From positions 1 to 29,696 of the forward strand of contig NZ_CAKVMR010000025.1 of NCBI RefSeq assembly GCF_934772795.1: a stretch of DNA of 29,696 nt, in the 5' to 3' direction. The notes beneath the pieces are model-generated. The model was not told the origin of the DNA and ran no database searches. It saw only the letters and a list, made by a program, of their open reading frames with translations. Made by a program: the position numbers and the translations under genes. Below, piece after piece: positions 15,433 through 22,532 of this stretch. The stretch comes from an uncultured Holdemanella sp. (lineage in GTDB: Bacteria; Bacillota_I; Bacilli_A; Erysipelotrichales; Erysipelotrichaceae). The first letter of the stretch is position 1. The number at the start of each line of letters is the position of its first letter.

Positions 15433-16878
15433 TTAAGATTCTAAATCTGTTCCTTGTGATTGAATCACTTTTTGATACCAATAGAATGAATCTTTGCGGA
15501 TTCGGGCACATTCTTTTGGATCATCATCTGTTCTATCTACATAAATAAATCCGTAACGTTTCTTTACACCATTACTTGTTGACAATAAGTCAACAGCTGA
15601 CCATGGACAATAAGCTAATACTTCAACTCCATAATTCATCGCTTTTTTCATCGCCTTAATATGAGCTCTTAAATAATCAATACGATATTCATCATGAATT
15701 TTGCCATCTTTTGTCAATTCATCATAAGCTCCCAAACCATTTTCTGTAATCATCAATGGTTTTTCATAACGGCAATAAATATCTCGGAAAATATATTCCA
15801 ATCCTGTTGGATCAATTGCCCAATCCCAATCCGTTGTATCGAGATTAGGATTTTTACACATTTCAAAGAATCCAGGTTGTGTTTCATATCCAGACATTTC
15901 ACCTTTTTTGCCAGAACGATTTACTCCTGCAAAGTGGATTTCTTTTCCTTCGTGTTCAGGACACGCTTTTGCGCATTCACTCGCATAATAATTTAGTGCC
16001 AAGAAATCTGAATATCCTTCTTTAATCAATTCCATATCTCCCGGTTCGATTTTTGGTGCCATGCCTGTTTTTTCCAGATAAATCATAGCTGACTTAGTAT
16101 AATGACCTTTAAAATAAATATCTAAATAATATTGATTATGTAGATCATTCGCGTTTTGAGCAGCCATTACATCTTCTGGTTTTGATGTCAATGGATAAAC
16201 TGGAGCATAACCAATGGCAGCACCAACCAGTCCATTTGGAACCAATTCATGTACCAATTTACATGCGATTGCATGAGCTAAATTCATATGATGGTTAATT
16301 TGATAACGAATTTGATTGTTTCCCTTATATTTTTCTGGAATATAACACTTCTGTTCGATAAACTGAACGATAATGCTTTGTTCATTGATTGTTGTCCAAT
16401 ATTTTACTTTATCCTTAAATTCATTGATGACATATCGAGCATAGTATTCAAAATCTTTTACAACTTCTCGACTGATCCAACCATCATACTTATCCACTAA
16501 TGCCATTGGTAAATCGTAGTGATATAAAGTTACAATTGGTTCAATATCATTTGCCTTTAATTCATCAATTAAATCACGATAATATTGAATACCCTCTTCA
16601 TTAACAGAGCCTGTTCCATCTGGGAACACTCTGGACCATGCAATCGAGAAGCGATATGCCTTAAATCCCATTTCCTTCATTAAAGCAACATCTTCTTTAT
16701 AATGATGATACTCATCACTTGCGATTTCTGCAGTCGCAAAGCCAAATTTCTCATAACTATCTTTATTAATAACATCTTGTTGGCTTAACTTTTTACCATG
16801 AGTAGTTGCTGCACCTTCTACTTGATAAGCACTAGTAGCAGCTCCCCATAAAAATTCTTTAGGAAATTTATTATCCAT
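15433..16878 (-). CDS. GH1 6-phospho-beta-glucosidase
   Basis: The 481-residue enzyme would hydrolyse 6-phospho-beta-glucosides (such as phosphorylated cellobiose or aryl-glucosides) delivered by the PTS. It has an intact GH1 catalytic pair: acid/base Glu166 in WTTINEQS and nucleophile Glu379 in ITENGLGA. The phosphate-binding KKRYGFIYVD segment follows YCPWSAVDLLSTSNG. The start is fixed by AGGAGG 8 nt upstream. It directly follows the PTS IIA gene (12 nt) and precedes the Gln-variant GH1, so the operon encodes one conventional and one altered hydrolase. Confidence 0.93.
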   Translation of the reverse strand: MDNKFPKEFLWGAATSAYQVEGAATTHGKKLSQQDVINKDSYEKFGFATAEIASDEYHHYKEDVALMKEMGFKAYRFSIAWSRVFPDGTGSVNEEGIQYYRDLIDELKANDIEPIVTLYHYDLPMALVDKYDGWISREVVKDFEYYARYVINEFKDKVKYWTTINEQSIIVQFIEQKCYIPEKYKGNNQIRYQINHHMNLAHAIACKLVHELVPNGLVGAAIGYAPVYPLTSKPEDVMAAQNANDLHNQYYLDIYFKGHYTKSAMIYLEKTGMAPKIEPGDMELIKEGYSDFLALNYYASECAKACPEHEGKEIHFAGVNRSGKKGEMSGYETQPGFFEMCKNPNLDTTDWDWAIDPTGLEYIFRDIYCRYEKPLMITENGLGAYDELTKDGKIHDEYRIDYLRAHIKAMKKAMNYGVEVLAYCPWSAVDLLSTSNGVKKRYGFIYVDRTDDDPKECARIRKDSFYWYQKVIQSQGTDLES

Positions 16879-16890
16879 GTATATTGCCTC

Positions 16891-17223
16891 CTACATATTA
16901 CTTTTTATTATTTTTAAAATATCAATCATCTCTGTACTCATATTGATTTCAGACATAATTGTCATTAAAGTGTCTTGAGCATGGGCAAACAACATCGAAT
17001 ATTCATACTTTTCCCCGCCCATTTCATTTTGCACTGTCTCTGTTTGAGCTTTGTGAGCTAACGTAATACACTCATTTGCCTGTTTCATCTCTTCTTGTGC
17101 TAAATCAAAGTCAAATTGTTTAGCTGCCTTTAAAGCTTCCGTTGCATGATTTCGAGCATCTCCAGCATGCAAAATAATCTGCATCGCCACTTGTACTAAT
17201 TCATTTTGTTCATCCATACTCAT
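16891..17223 (-). CDS. PTS system, lactose/cellobiose-family EIIA component
   Basis: The 110-residue all-helical protein is of the Lac/Cel IIA family. It accepts phosphate from HPr on a His and passes it to IIB. The conserved active-site segment ITLAHKAQTETVQNE holds the phosphorylated His, followed by the family segment YSMLFAHAQDTLMT. Two in-frame starts, MSMDEQ at 17223 and MDEQ at 17217, are both near GGGAGG; the first is kept. It lies 25 nt after IIC and 12 nt before the GH1 gene, completing a three-protein PTS (IIB, IIC, IIA). Confidence 0.93.
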   Translation of the reverse strand: MSMDEQNELVQVAMQIILHAGDARNHATEALKAAKQFDFDLAQEEMKQANECITLAHKAQTETVQNEMGGEKYEYSMLFAHAQDTLMTIMSEINMSTEMIDILKIIKSNM

Positions 17224-17248
17224 ACTACCTCCCTATTATTTTTTTAAT

Positions 17249-18487
17249 TTATTCATTTTCTGCTGCTTCTTCAGCTAATTTTGTTTTTTCATAAGCCCTA
17301 AAGAATGGGAACCATACTGCCAAGTAAATCACAAATAATACAGCCCACCATAATAAAGCTCTCATATCTTCTGTAATCATAACACTACAGATTGGTGCAG
17401 GAATTTGTCCTACCTGAATCATTTTTTCAGGAATATTTAATAAACCTGTACTCATTAAGATCCATACATATACTGGTCCAATAATTGAATTCAACCACGC
17501 AGGAATCATTAACACTGGATTCATTACAACTTTTCCACCATACATAATTGGTTCATTAATATTGAAAATTGAAGGAACAATAAATACTCGTCCTAATGTT
17601 TTTAATTGTTTTGATTTAGAAAAGCACATTAATACATTTAAACCTAAAGTAGCACACATACCACCCATAGTAACAAATGCCAATGTAAACACTGATTCAC
17701 TCGTTACAATATTTGTTGCGACTCCACCTGCAGCAACAGCGTCAATATTCGCTTGAATACCAGCCATGAAAATAGGTGTTGTAACAGCTCCAAATGTCCA
17801 GCTTGAAATTCCCAAAGTATAGAAGAATGCCGGTATTAAACAAATCAAGATAAATCCTGGTAATGTTTGTCCAATATTTGCCAATGGCATAAAGGCTGCA
17901 ATGACTAATGAATATACATCTAATTTTAAAACATTTACTAAAACCATTGCGATACCTAGAGTAATAAGGTTTGGAACGATTGTATTGATCCAAGCTGTAA
18001 CGAAATCTGGGCAACTACTGTCTTGTAAGAAATGAAGTTTTCCCCATAAATGGAAAATCGTTCCTACATATAAACCTACAATCAATCCTACCGCAATACC
18101 AGCAGCTCCTAAATTTCCCATAAGACTTGAAATGCTATCAGCATTTTTTCCTAAAGGCATCGCAACCATTAACAATGTACCTACAGAACATAAACCAGCA
18201 TTGATCACATAGTCTGGATGGCCTAATTTTTCCATCAACTGATTTCCCATCATAAATGCAACAATAACTGTAATAATACCAAAGCTATAAGTTAAAATAG
18301 GACTCAAATCAGGTAATACAGGTACAAACGATTTAATAACATTATAGAAATAGATTACTGATCCCGTTAAAATGAATGGGATAATTTTTTGCATTGTAGA
18401 AGCAAATGCTGCAATAAATGGTTTGCTAAATAGTTTATTGGCTTTTGGTACAAATGAATCTTCTAGCCAACCCATAAATTTATTCAT
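17249..18487 (-). CDS. PTS system, cellobiose-type EIIC permease
   Basis: The 412-residue integral membrane transport component of a Lac/Cel PTS begins with a cytosolic segment (MNKFMGWLEDSFVPKANKLFSKPFIAAFASTM is split here by function: amphipathic start, then first helix). About ten hydrophobic segments follow. It carries the family's conserved FNINEPIMYGGKVVMNPVLMIP region (residues near 307-328), part of the sugar-binding face. An AGGAG site precedes the start. It moves a beta-glucoside across the membrane while phospho-IIB phosphorylates it. Cellobiose or an aromatic beta-glucoside is likely; the exact sugar cannot be read from sequence. Confidence 0.92.
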   Translation of the reverse strand: MNKFMGWLEDSFVPKANKLFSKPFIAAFASTMQKIIPFILTGSVIYFYNVIKSFVPVLPDLSPILTYSFGIITVIVAFMMGNQLMEKLGHPDYVINAGLCSVGTLLMVAMPLGKNADSISSLMGNLGAAGIAVGLIVGLYVGTIFHLWGKLHFLQDSSCPDFVTAWINTIVPNLITLGIAMVLVNVLKLDVYSLVIAAFMPLANIGQTLPGFILICLIPAFFYTLGISSWTFGAVTTPIFMAGIQANIDAVAAGGVATNIVTSESVFTLAFVTMGGMCATLGLNVLMCFSKSKQLKTLGRVFIVPSIFNINEPIMYGGKVVMNPVLMIPAWLNSIIGPVYVWILMSTGLLNIPEKMIQVGQIPAPICSVMITEDMRALLWWAVLFVIYLAVWFPFFRAYEKTKLAEEAAENE

Positions 18488-18575
18488 ATTTTTATTCTCC
18501 TAATCTTCTTTACTAATTTATTCTCTCTGTTATACAATATTCAAAGAGAAGTCTTTCACATGTAGATTTCTTTTT

Positions 18576-18597
18576 AGCTAAGATTGCCGTCTTAGCT
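18576..18597 (-). other. Intercistronic hairpin between IIB and IIC genes
   Basis: AGCTAAGA (18576-18583) and TCTTAGCT (18590-18597) form a perfect 8-bp stem with a 6-nt loop, in the 113-bp gap between the PTS IIB and IIC genes. In the mRNA direction the stem is followed by A5, not U, so it is not a standard terminator for this operon. It would read as a terminator on the plus strand (T6 after the stem), where no gene lies upstream. Confidence 0.6.
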
Positions 18598-18600
18598 TTT

Positions 18601-18918
18601 TTATTCGCCTTTTGCGATTTTTTGTGCAAATTCAATCAATCCATTTGAATCTAAAGAACCGTAGATTTTTTCTGGAATCACACCAACACGTACACCATAA
18701 GGCTTTCCGATTTCTTGGAATTTCTCCAAGTCCTTTGCATAATGTGGTCCAAGTAACATTACATCAATACTACTCATAAAGTCTGCAGCTTCTGCATAGC
18801 TTCTAGCTTCAATTGTCATTGGAAGTTTTTGTTTCTTAATTAGTTTTCTAGCTCCACTTGCTAAAAAGCCACTAGACATACCAGCACCACAACAAAGTAA
18901 CACTTTCAAGTTTTCCAT
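18601..18918 (-). CDS. PTS system, cellobiose-type EIIB component
   Basis: The 105-residue IIB protein starts MENLKVLLCCGAGMSSGFLA, with the phosphorylated Cys10 in the family's CxAGMS motif. The rest is an alpha/beta fold with VMLLGPHYAKDLEKF, matching the IIB (Cel/Chb) LLGPQ-type loop. It takes phosphate from IIA and gives it to the sugar bound by IIC. The start at 18918 has AAAGGAG 10 nt upstream; a longer in-frame start at 18954 would include the RBS and is rejected. It is the first gene of the operon, transcribed from the divergent control region. Confidence 0.92.
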   Translation of the reverse strand: MENLKVLLCCGAGMSSGFLASGARKLIKKQKLPMTIEARSYAEAADFMSSIDVMLLGPHYAKDLEKFQEIGKPYGVRVGVIPEKIYGSLDSNGLIEFAQKIAKGE

Positions 18919-18958
18919 ATATTTTTTTCTCCTTTCGCCGTTTACTTTTGACACCTAC

Positions 18959-18987
18959 ATTATCTGCATTTTTGAAATTTCCATCAA
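18959..18987 (-). promoter_or_regulatory. Promoter of the PTS-GH1 operon
   Basis: On the minus strand TTGATG (18987-18982), a 17-bp spacer and GATAAT (18964-18959) form a sigma-A-type promoter with a weak -35, as expected for an activated promoter. The predicted start near 18952 leaves a leader of about 34 nt. Confidence 0.6.
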
Positions 18988-18995
18988 CTTTACTT

Positions 18996-19013
18996 TTGCA
19001 CCCTAACGTGCAC
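18996..19013. promoter_or_regulatory. Operator dyad 1
   Basis: TTGCAC-N6-GTGCAC, an imperfect copy (one mismatch) of dyad 2. Its centre is 45.5 bp upstream of the -10 end of the PTS operon promoter, an activator-like position near -52. Confidence 0.65.
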
Positions 19014-19030
19014 CAATATCAAATATAAAT

Positions 19031-19048
19031 TTGCACTTAAAAGTGCAA
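19031..19048. promoter_or_regulatory. Operator dyad 2 (perfect)
   Basis: TTGCAC-ttaaaa-GTGCAA is a perfect 6+6 dyad midway between the divergent promoters, exactly 35 bp from the centres of dyads 1 and 3. Confidence 0.7.
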
Positions 19049-19065
19049 TTTATGTAATTGATTAT

Positions 19066-19083
19066 TTGCACCTTAAAGTGAAA
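19066..19083. promoter_or_regulatory. Operator dyad 3
   Basis: TTGCAC-N6-GTGAAA is an imperfect copy of dyad 2. Its centre is 45.5 bp from the -10 end of the regulator promoter, mirroring dyad 1 on the other side. Confidence 0.65.
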
Positions 19084-19091
19084 TATGCAAA

Positions 19092-19120
19092 TCGACAAAA
19101 TATTTTACAGTCGATATAAT
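19092..19120 (+). promoter_or_regulatory. Promoter of the PRD regulator gene
   Basis: TCGACA (19092-19097), a 17-bp spacer and a perfect TATAAT (19115-19120). The predicted start is near 19127, giving a leader of about 32 nt with GAGAGG before the ATG at 19159. Confidence 0.7.
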
Positions 19121-19158
19121 AATCTATGTATATACGTTCACAAAAGAGAGGTATTGTC

Positions 19159-21120
19159 ATGAAAAAGAAAGAACAAGCACTTCTAAACTATTTATCAGAG
19201 TTCAACAAACCTGTTCGAAGTGCAGAAATTGCGAATGCACTAGATATTTCTGTACGCTCTGTTAAAAACTATGTTCACAATATAAACTCACTATATGGTA
19301 AAAATATCATTCTTTCATCTAGAAATGGATATGAATTAAATCTACAAAACAATTACTCTTTAGTTCTAACCAATAGTAGTGAACAGATTCCTCAAACTCT
19401 TGAAGAACGTTCTTTTTTTATCATTAAACAACTTGTTTTAAATCATAGTGCACATATTGAAATCTTTGATTTATGCGATAGCCTTTGCGTAAGCTATTCA
19501 ACTATTAAATCTATTATTTCAAAAATGAATAAAACATATTCTTCTTATAATCTTGAATTTTATTGTGAACATGATTGTGTTCGTATCAAAGGTGATGAAA
19601 TCAATAAAAGAAAATTATTATCCTATGTTATTAATGAAGAATCCAAATCGAGCATTATGAATGTGAATGTATTAAAAGATAATTTCGCATCAATTGATGT
19701 AGAAAAACTTCAAAACATTATTTTCACCACATTCAAAAAATATAATTACTATTTAAATGACTTTTCCTCAATGAATCTTCTATTACATCTATTGATAATT
19801 ATAGATAGAGAATTAAATGGAAATGAATTAAATGACGGACAAAATGAAGTAAGTATTGATAATCAAGTCGAATTAAATTTCTTGAATGAATTTATAGAAC
19901 AATTAGAAACAACGTTTGATATTTCCATCAACAGATATGAGCGTTTTGAAATATATATGTTATTCAAAACAAATGCTAATTTTTCGATTGAAGAATCATC
20001 TAAGAAACTAAAAGAATTAGTTGGTGGTAATATCATTGAATTAATCGATAAATATGTTGAAGACATCAACAATATTTATATGGTGGATCTTTCCAGCAAA
20101 ACCTTTAAAACACCTTTTACACTACATTTAAAGAACTTGTTATTAAGAGCACAATCCGGTAAATACACCTCGAATCCGATGGCTGAAATTATTAAGAATA
20201 ATAGTCCATTAATTTTTGATATCGCAATCTATATTTCTTTAGATTTGGCAGAACGCTTTCATATTAAAATCAATGAAGACGAGACTTCTTTTTTAGCTAT
20301 GCACATTGGTTCTGAAATTGAAAGACAGGCCGATAACAAGGATAAAGTGCCAGTCGCAATTTTATGTCCAAACTATCATAATATGGCTGATCAAATCATG
20401 AATAGTTTGATGTTAAATTTTGGCAATCAATTAAATATGGTTGGATCTATCCATAACGAAAATGATTTTTGCACCTTAAACAATCCAGTTTCTATACTAT
20501 TCACTACAATTCCTGTAACCAATACAATCATTAACACAAATACAAATGAACCTTTAGATATTGTTTCGATATCTCCTTTAAATTTAAATAGTCAATTCTC
20601 TATAATTCAAAATGCTATTTTACAATCACAAGAAAAATACAGAGACAGAAAATTGAAAGTTAAATTTAATGACTTTTTTGAACCAGATCTATTTGTAGCA
20701 GATTCAAAACTCAAAAATAAAAAACAAGTTCTAGCTAAACTATGCGATTGTTTACTTGTACAAAACTATGTAGATACAAGCTTTGAAGAAAGTGTATATA
20801 AAAGAGAAAATGCAGCCGGAACTGCTTTTGGGAATGTGGCCATACCTCATTCCATTGAAATGAATGCCATTAAAACAAGTATTGCGGTAGCCGTTTCAAA
20901 AGAAGGATTTCAATGGGATTCTAACATTGTCCATGTCGTATTATTGTTAGCTATAAACAAAGCTGATAGAAGATCGTTCCGCGCTTTATATGAATCACTC
21001 ATTTCTTTATTCAGTGAAGATAAGGTGATTCAAGAAATAAGAAATTGTATTTCTTTTGATGAATTTAAATCGATTATATACACTGCATTAGGAGAAAAAG
21101 AAAATGACTATGAATCATAA
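19159..21120 (+). CDS. PRD-domain transcriptional regulator (LicR/ManR/MtlR-type activator)
   Basis: The 653-residue multidomain regulator is phosphorylated by the PTS. Domains in order: N-terminal winged HTH (ALLNYLSEFNKPVRSAEIANALDISVRSVKNYV), a second HTH (IFDLCDSLCVSYSTIKSII), PRD1 with the LLHLLIIIDR histidine, PRD2 with LHLKNLLLR and FLAMHIGSEIE histidines, an EIIB-like domain with Cys403 (AILCPNYHNMADQI), and a C-terminal EIIA(Fru/Mtl) domain from about 505 with His564 in VAIPHS. All expected phosphorylation residues are present. The start at 19159 is chosen from GAGAGG 7 nt upstream. Divergent orientation from the PTS-GH1 operon and the three dyads between them make it the likely activator of that operon. 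Confidence 0.92.
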   Translation: MKKKEQALLNYLSEFNKPVRSAEIANALDISVRSVKNYVHNINSLYGKNIILSSRNGYELNLQNNYSLVLTNSSEQIPQTLEERSFFIIKQLVLNHSAHIEIFDLCDSLCVSYSTIKSIISKMNKTYSSYNLEFYCEHDCVRIKGDEINKRKLLSYVINEESKSSIMNVNVLKDNFASIDVEKLQNIIFTTFKKYNYYLNDFSSMNLLLHLLIIIDRELNGNELNDGQNEVSIDNQVELNFLNEFIEQLETTFDISINRYERFEIYMLFKTNANFSIEESSKKLKELVGGNIIELIDKYVEDINNIYMVDLSSKTFKTPFTLHLKNLLLRAQSGKYTSNPMAEIIKNNSPLIFDIAIYISLDLAERFHIKINEDETSFLAMHIGSEIERQADNKDKVPVAILCPNYHNMADQIMNSLMLNFGNQLNMVGSIHNENDFCTLNNPVSILFTTIPVTNTIINTNTNEPLDIVSISPLNLNSQFSIIQNAILQSQEKYRDRKLKVKFNDFFEPDLFVADSKLKNKKQVLAKLCDCLLVQNYVDTSFEESVYKRENAAGTAFGNVAIPHSIEMNAIKTSIAVAVSKEGFQWDSNIVHVVLLLAINKADRRSFRALYESLISLFSEDKVIQEIRNCISFDEFKSIIYTALGEKENDYES

Positions 21121-21949
21121 ATTAATCTTCATAGACATTGATGGAACACTATTTGATCACAAAAAGGATGATATTCCAGAAAGTGCAAAAGAAGCTATTC
21201 TAAATGCAAAATCAAAAGGGCATAAAATATTTTTAAGCACTGGAAGACCATATGCCGACATCGATCAAGAAATACTCAATCTACCTTTAGACGGTATGAT
21301 TATTTCCTGTGGAGCTGTGGTATACGTAGAAAACAAACTCATTTATTGTACAACATATCCACAAAAGGAATTAATCAGTCTAATTCAATTTATGTTAGAC
21401 AATAACATTGGATTTTCGCTAGATGGAATCCACAAAAATCATCTAACTGAAGAAGCATTTAATTGTTTATCTGGTCTTATACTTAAAAATAACGAAGATT
21501 CTGAATTAAGCCGTGCAATGATGGCAAAAAATAATTGTTTCCCATTCGAAGAAATGAAAAAAGAGGATTTAAAAAAAGTGGTTAAAATCTCCATCTTTAC
21601 CAAGAATAAGGAAGCATGCGAAAAATTATTTCAAAAAATCCCAGACTCACTAACAGGATTTATGTATAAGAACAACCATTTACGTTTATATAATGGAGAA
21701 ATTTCAATAAAAGGAATCACAAAGGGTACAGGCCTTCAGAAAATCACAAGCTATTTAAACAAAGCTATTAACGATACAATCGCGATTGGAGATAGTCTAA
21801 ATGATCTAGACATTCTAAAAATTGCAGGACTCAGCATATGCATGGGCAATGGAGCTGATGAATGTAAAAAAGCTGCTGATTTTGTTACAAAAGATATATC
21901 AGATGATGGATTAGCCTATGCATTTAAATATTTTAAATTAGCTGACTAA
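21104..21949 (+). CDS. HAD-superfamily Cof-type phosphatase
   Basis: The 281-residue haloacid-dehalogenase-type hydrolase of the Cof (type IIB) subfamily has motif I FIDIDGTLFD (nucleophile and acid Asp), motif II LSTGRP, a C2-type cap in the middle, the Lys-containing KGITKGTGLQKI, and motif IV GDSLNDLDIL. Such enzymes dephosphorylate sugar phosphates or cofactors; the substrate is not predictable. The start overlaps the regulator's 3' end by 17 bp, with AGGAG 9 nt upstream, so the two genes are coupled and the phosphatase may serve sugar-phosphate balance for the adjacent PTS module. Its stop codon coincides with the left edge of the IS-remnant repeat. Confidence 0.9.
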   Translation: MTMNHKLIFIDIDGTLFDHKKDDIPESAKEAILNAKSKGHKIFLSTGRPYADIDQEILNLPLDGMIISCGAVVYVENKLIYCTTYPQKELISLIQFMLDNNIGFSLDGIHKNHLTEEAFNCLSGLILKNNEDSELSRAMMAKNNCFPFEEMKKEDLKKVVKISIFTKNKEACEKLFQKIPDSLTGFMYKNNHLRLYNGEISIKGITKGTGLQKITSYLNKAINDTIAIGDSLNDLDILKIAGLSICMGNGADECKKAADFVTKDISDDGLAYAFKYFKLAD

Positions 21950-22245
21950 GAACATACAGAAAAAGATGTATTGATGAAATGTACAAAATGCGTTTATGAA
22001 GAAGAAGTTGATTGATGAATTATTTTCAAATAAACCTGAAGAAAACTATATGATGCACTGCCCTGAATGTGATCATAAAATGATTGTTAAAAAATAACTC
22101 AACAACTTCAGACAAATACAAAATGTTGGCTATTACGATAGTCCTATTTGTCGTTGCTGATAACCCACAAATTGTGACATTTCGACAGCTTTTCACATAT
22201 TGAATTTCCTTTGTTCCGAAACCAAAATCTTAATCTATAAGAAAA
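21949..22245. repeat. Direct repeat copy A of an IS91-like element 3' end
   Basis: About 297 bp nearly identical to 26803-27107, in the same orientation. Shared landmarks are the start at AGAACATACAG, the TGCACTGCCCTGAATGT block and the end AAAATCTTAAT...TATAAGAAAA. Copy A has an 11-bp deletion near 22009 and several substitutions. It starts on the last base of the HAD stop codon. The 583-bp gap between genes here (21950-22532) holds this repeat, two hairpins and no intact gene. Confidence 0.85.
21950..22160 (+). pseudogene. Broken copy of the CxxC small protein gene
   Basis: Truncated at its 5' end and interrupted by an 11-bp deletion. It reads EHTEKDVLMKCTKCVYEEEV, then hits a stop at once, where the intact copy (26798-27022) continues PRWLIDELF. 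The downstream part still aligns, including CPEC and the closing CRC. Confidence 0.8.
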
Positions 22246-22288
22246 GAGATGCGTTCTACTGCAAATACAGTGGAATTCATCTCTTTTC
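22241..22288. terminator. Long hairpin at the edge of repeat copy A
   Basis: GAAAAGAGATG (22241-22251) pairs perfectly with CATCTCTTTTC (22278-22288). Inside, TTCTACTG pairs with CAGTGGAA with one G-U. It starts where similarity to the other repeat copy ends. It may be the displaced terminator of the HAD gene, though its T-run is short. Confidence 0.5.
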
Positions 22289-22384
22289 GTTCGCATCACC
22301 CACACGATAATTTAAATTACCAAAAAACACTTATTTGTTACAGCTCTTTTTCTGTCTCCTCTTAACTATAAGATTTGTGCAATA

Positions 22385-22433
22385 AAATGAACTCATAAGT
22401 TTGGACATTCAAACTTATGAATTTGCTTCATTT
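22385..22433. terminator. Large inverted repeat downstream of the second GH1 cassette
   Basis: TCATAAGTTTG (22393-22403) and CAAACTTATGA (22410-22420) form a perfect 11-bp stem. Outside it, AAATGAA (22385-22391) and TTCATTT (22427-22433) also pair. On the minus strand it is followed by TTTTATT, so it probably ends the GH1 transcript, and it could act in both directions. Confidence 0.55.
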
Positions 22434-22532
22434 ACTTAGTTTTTCTTACATAAATTTTATAAATCTTATTTTTTGACTTTAAGAACAAATTAGAAACTTT
22501 AAAATCACTCACATAGTTCGTTTAACATATTT

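Noticed and set aside
18930..18945. A cre-like (CcpA) box, AGTAAACGGCGAAA on the minus strand, before the PTS operon
   Set aside because: Three positions differ from the usual consensus and it sits next to the RBS. Carbon catabolite control is likely for such genes, but this site alone does not support it.
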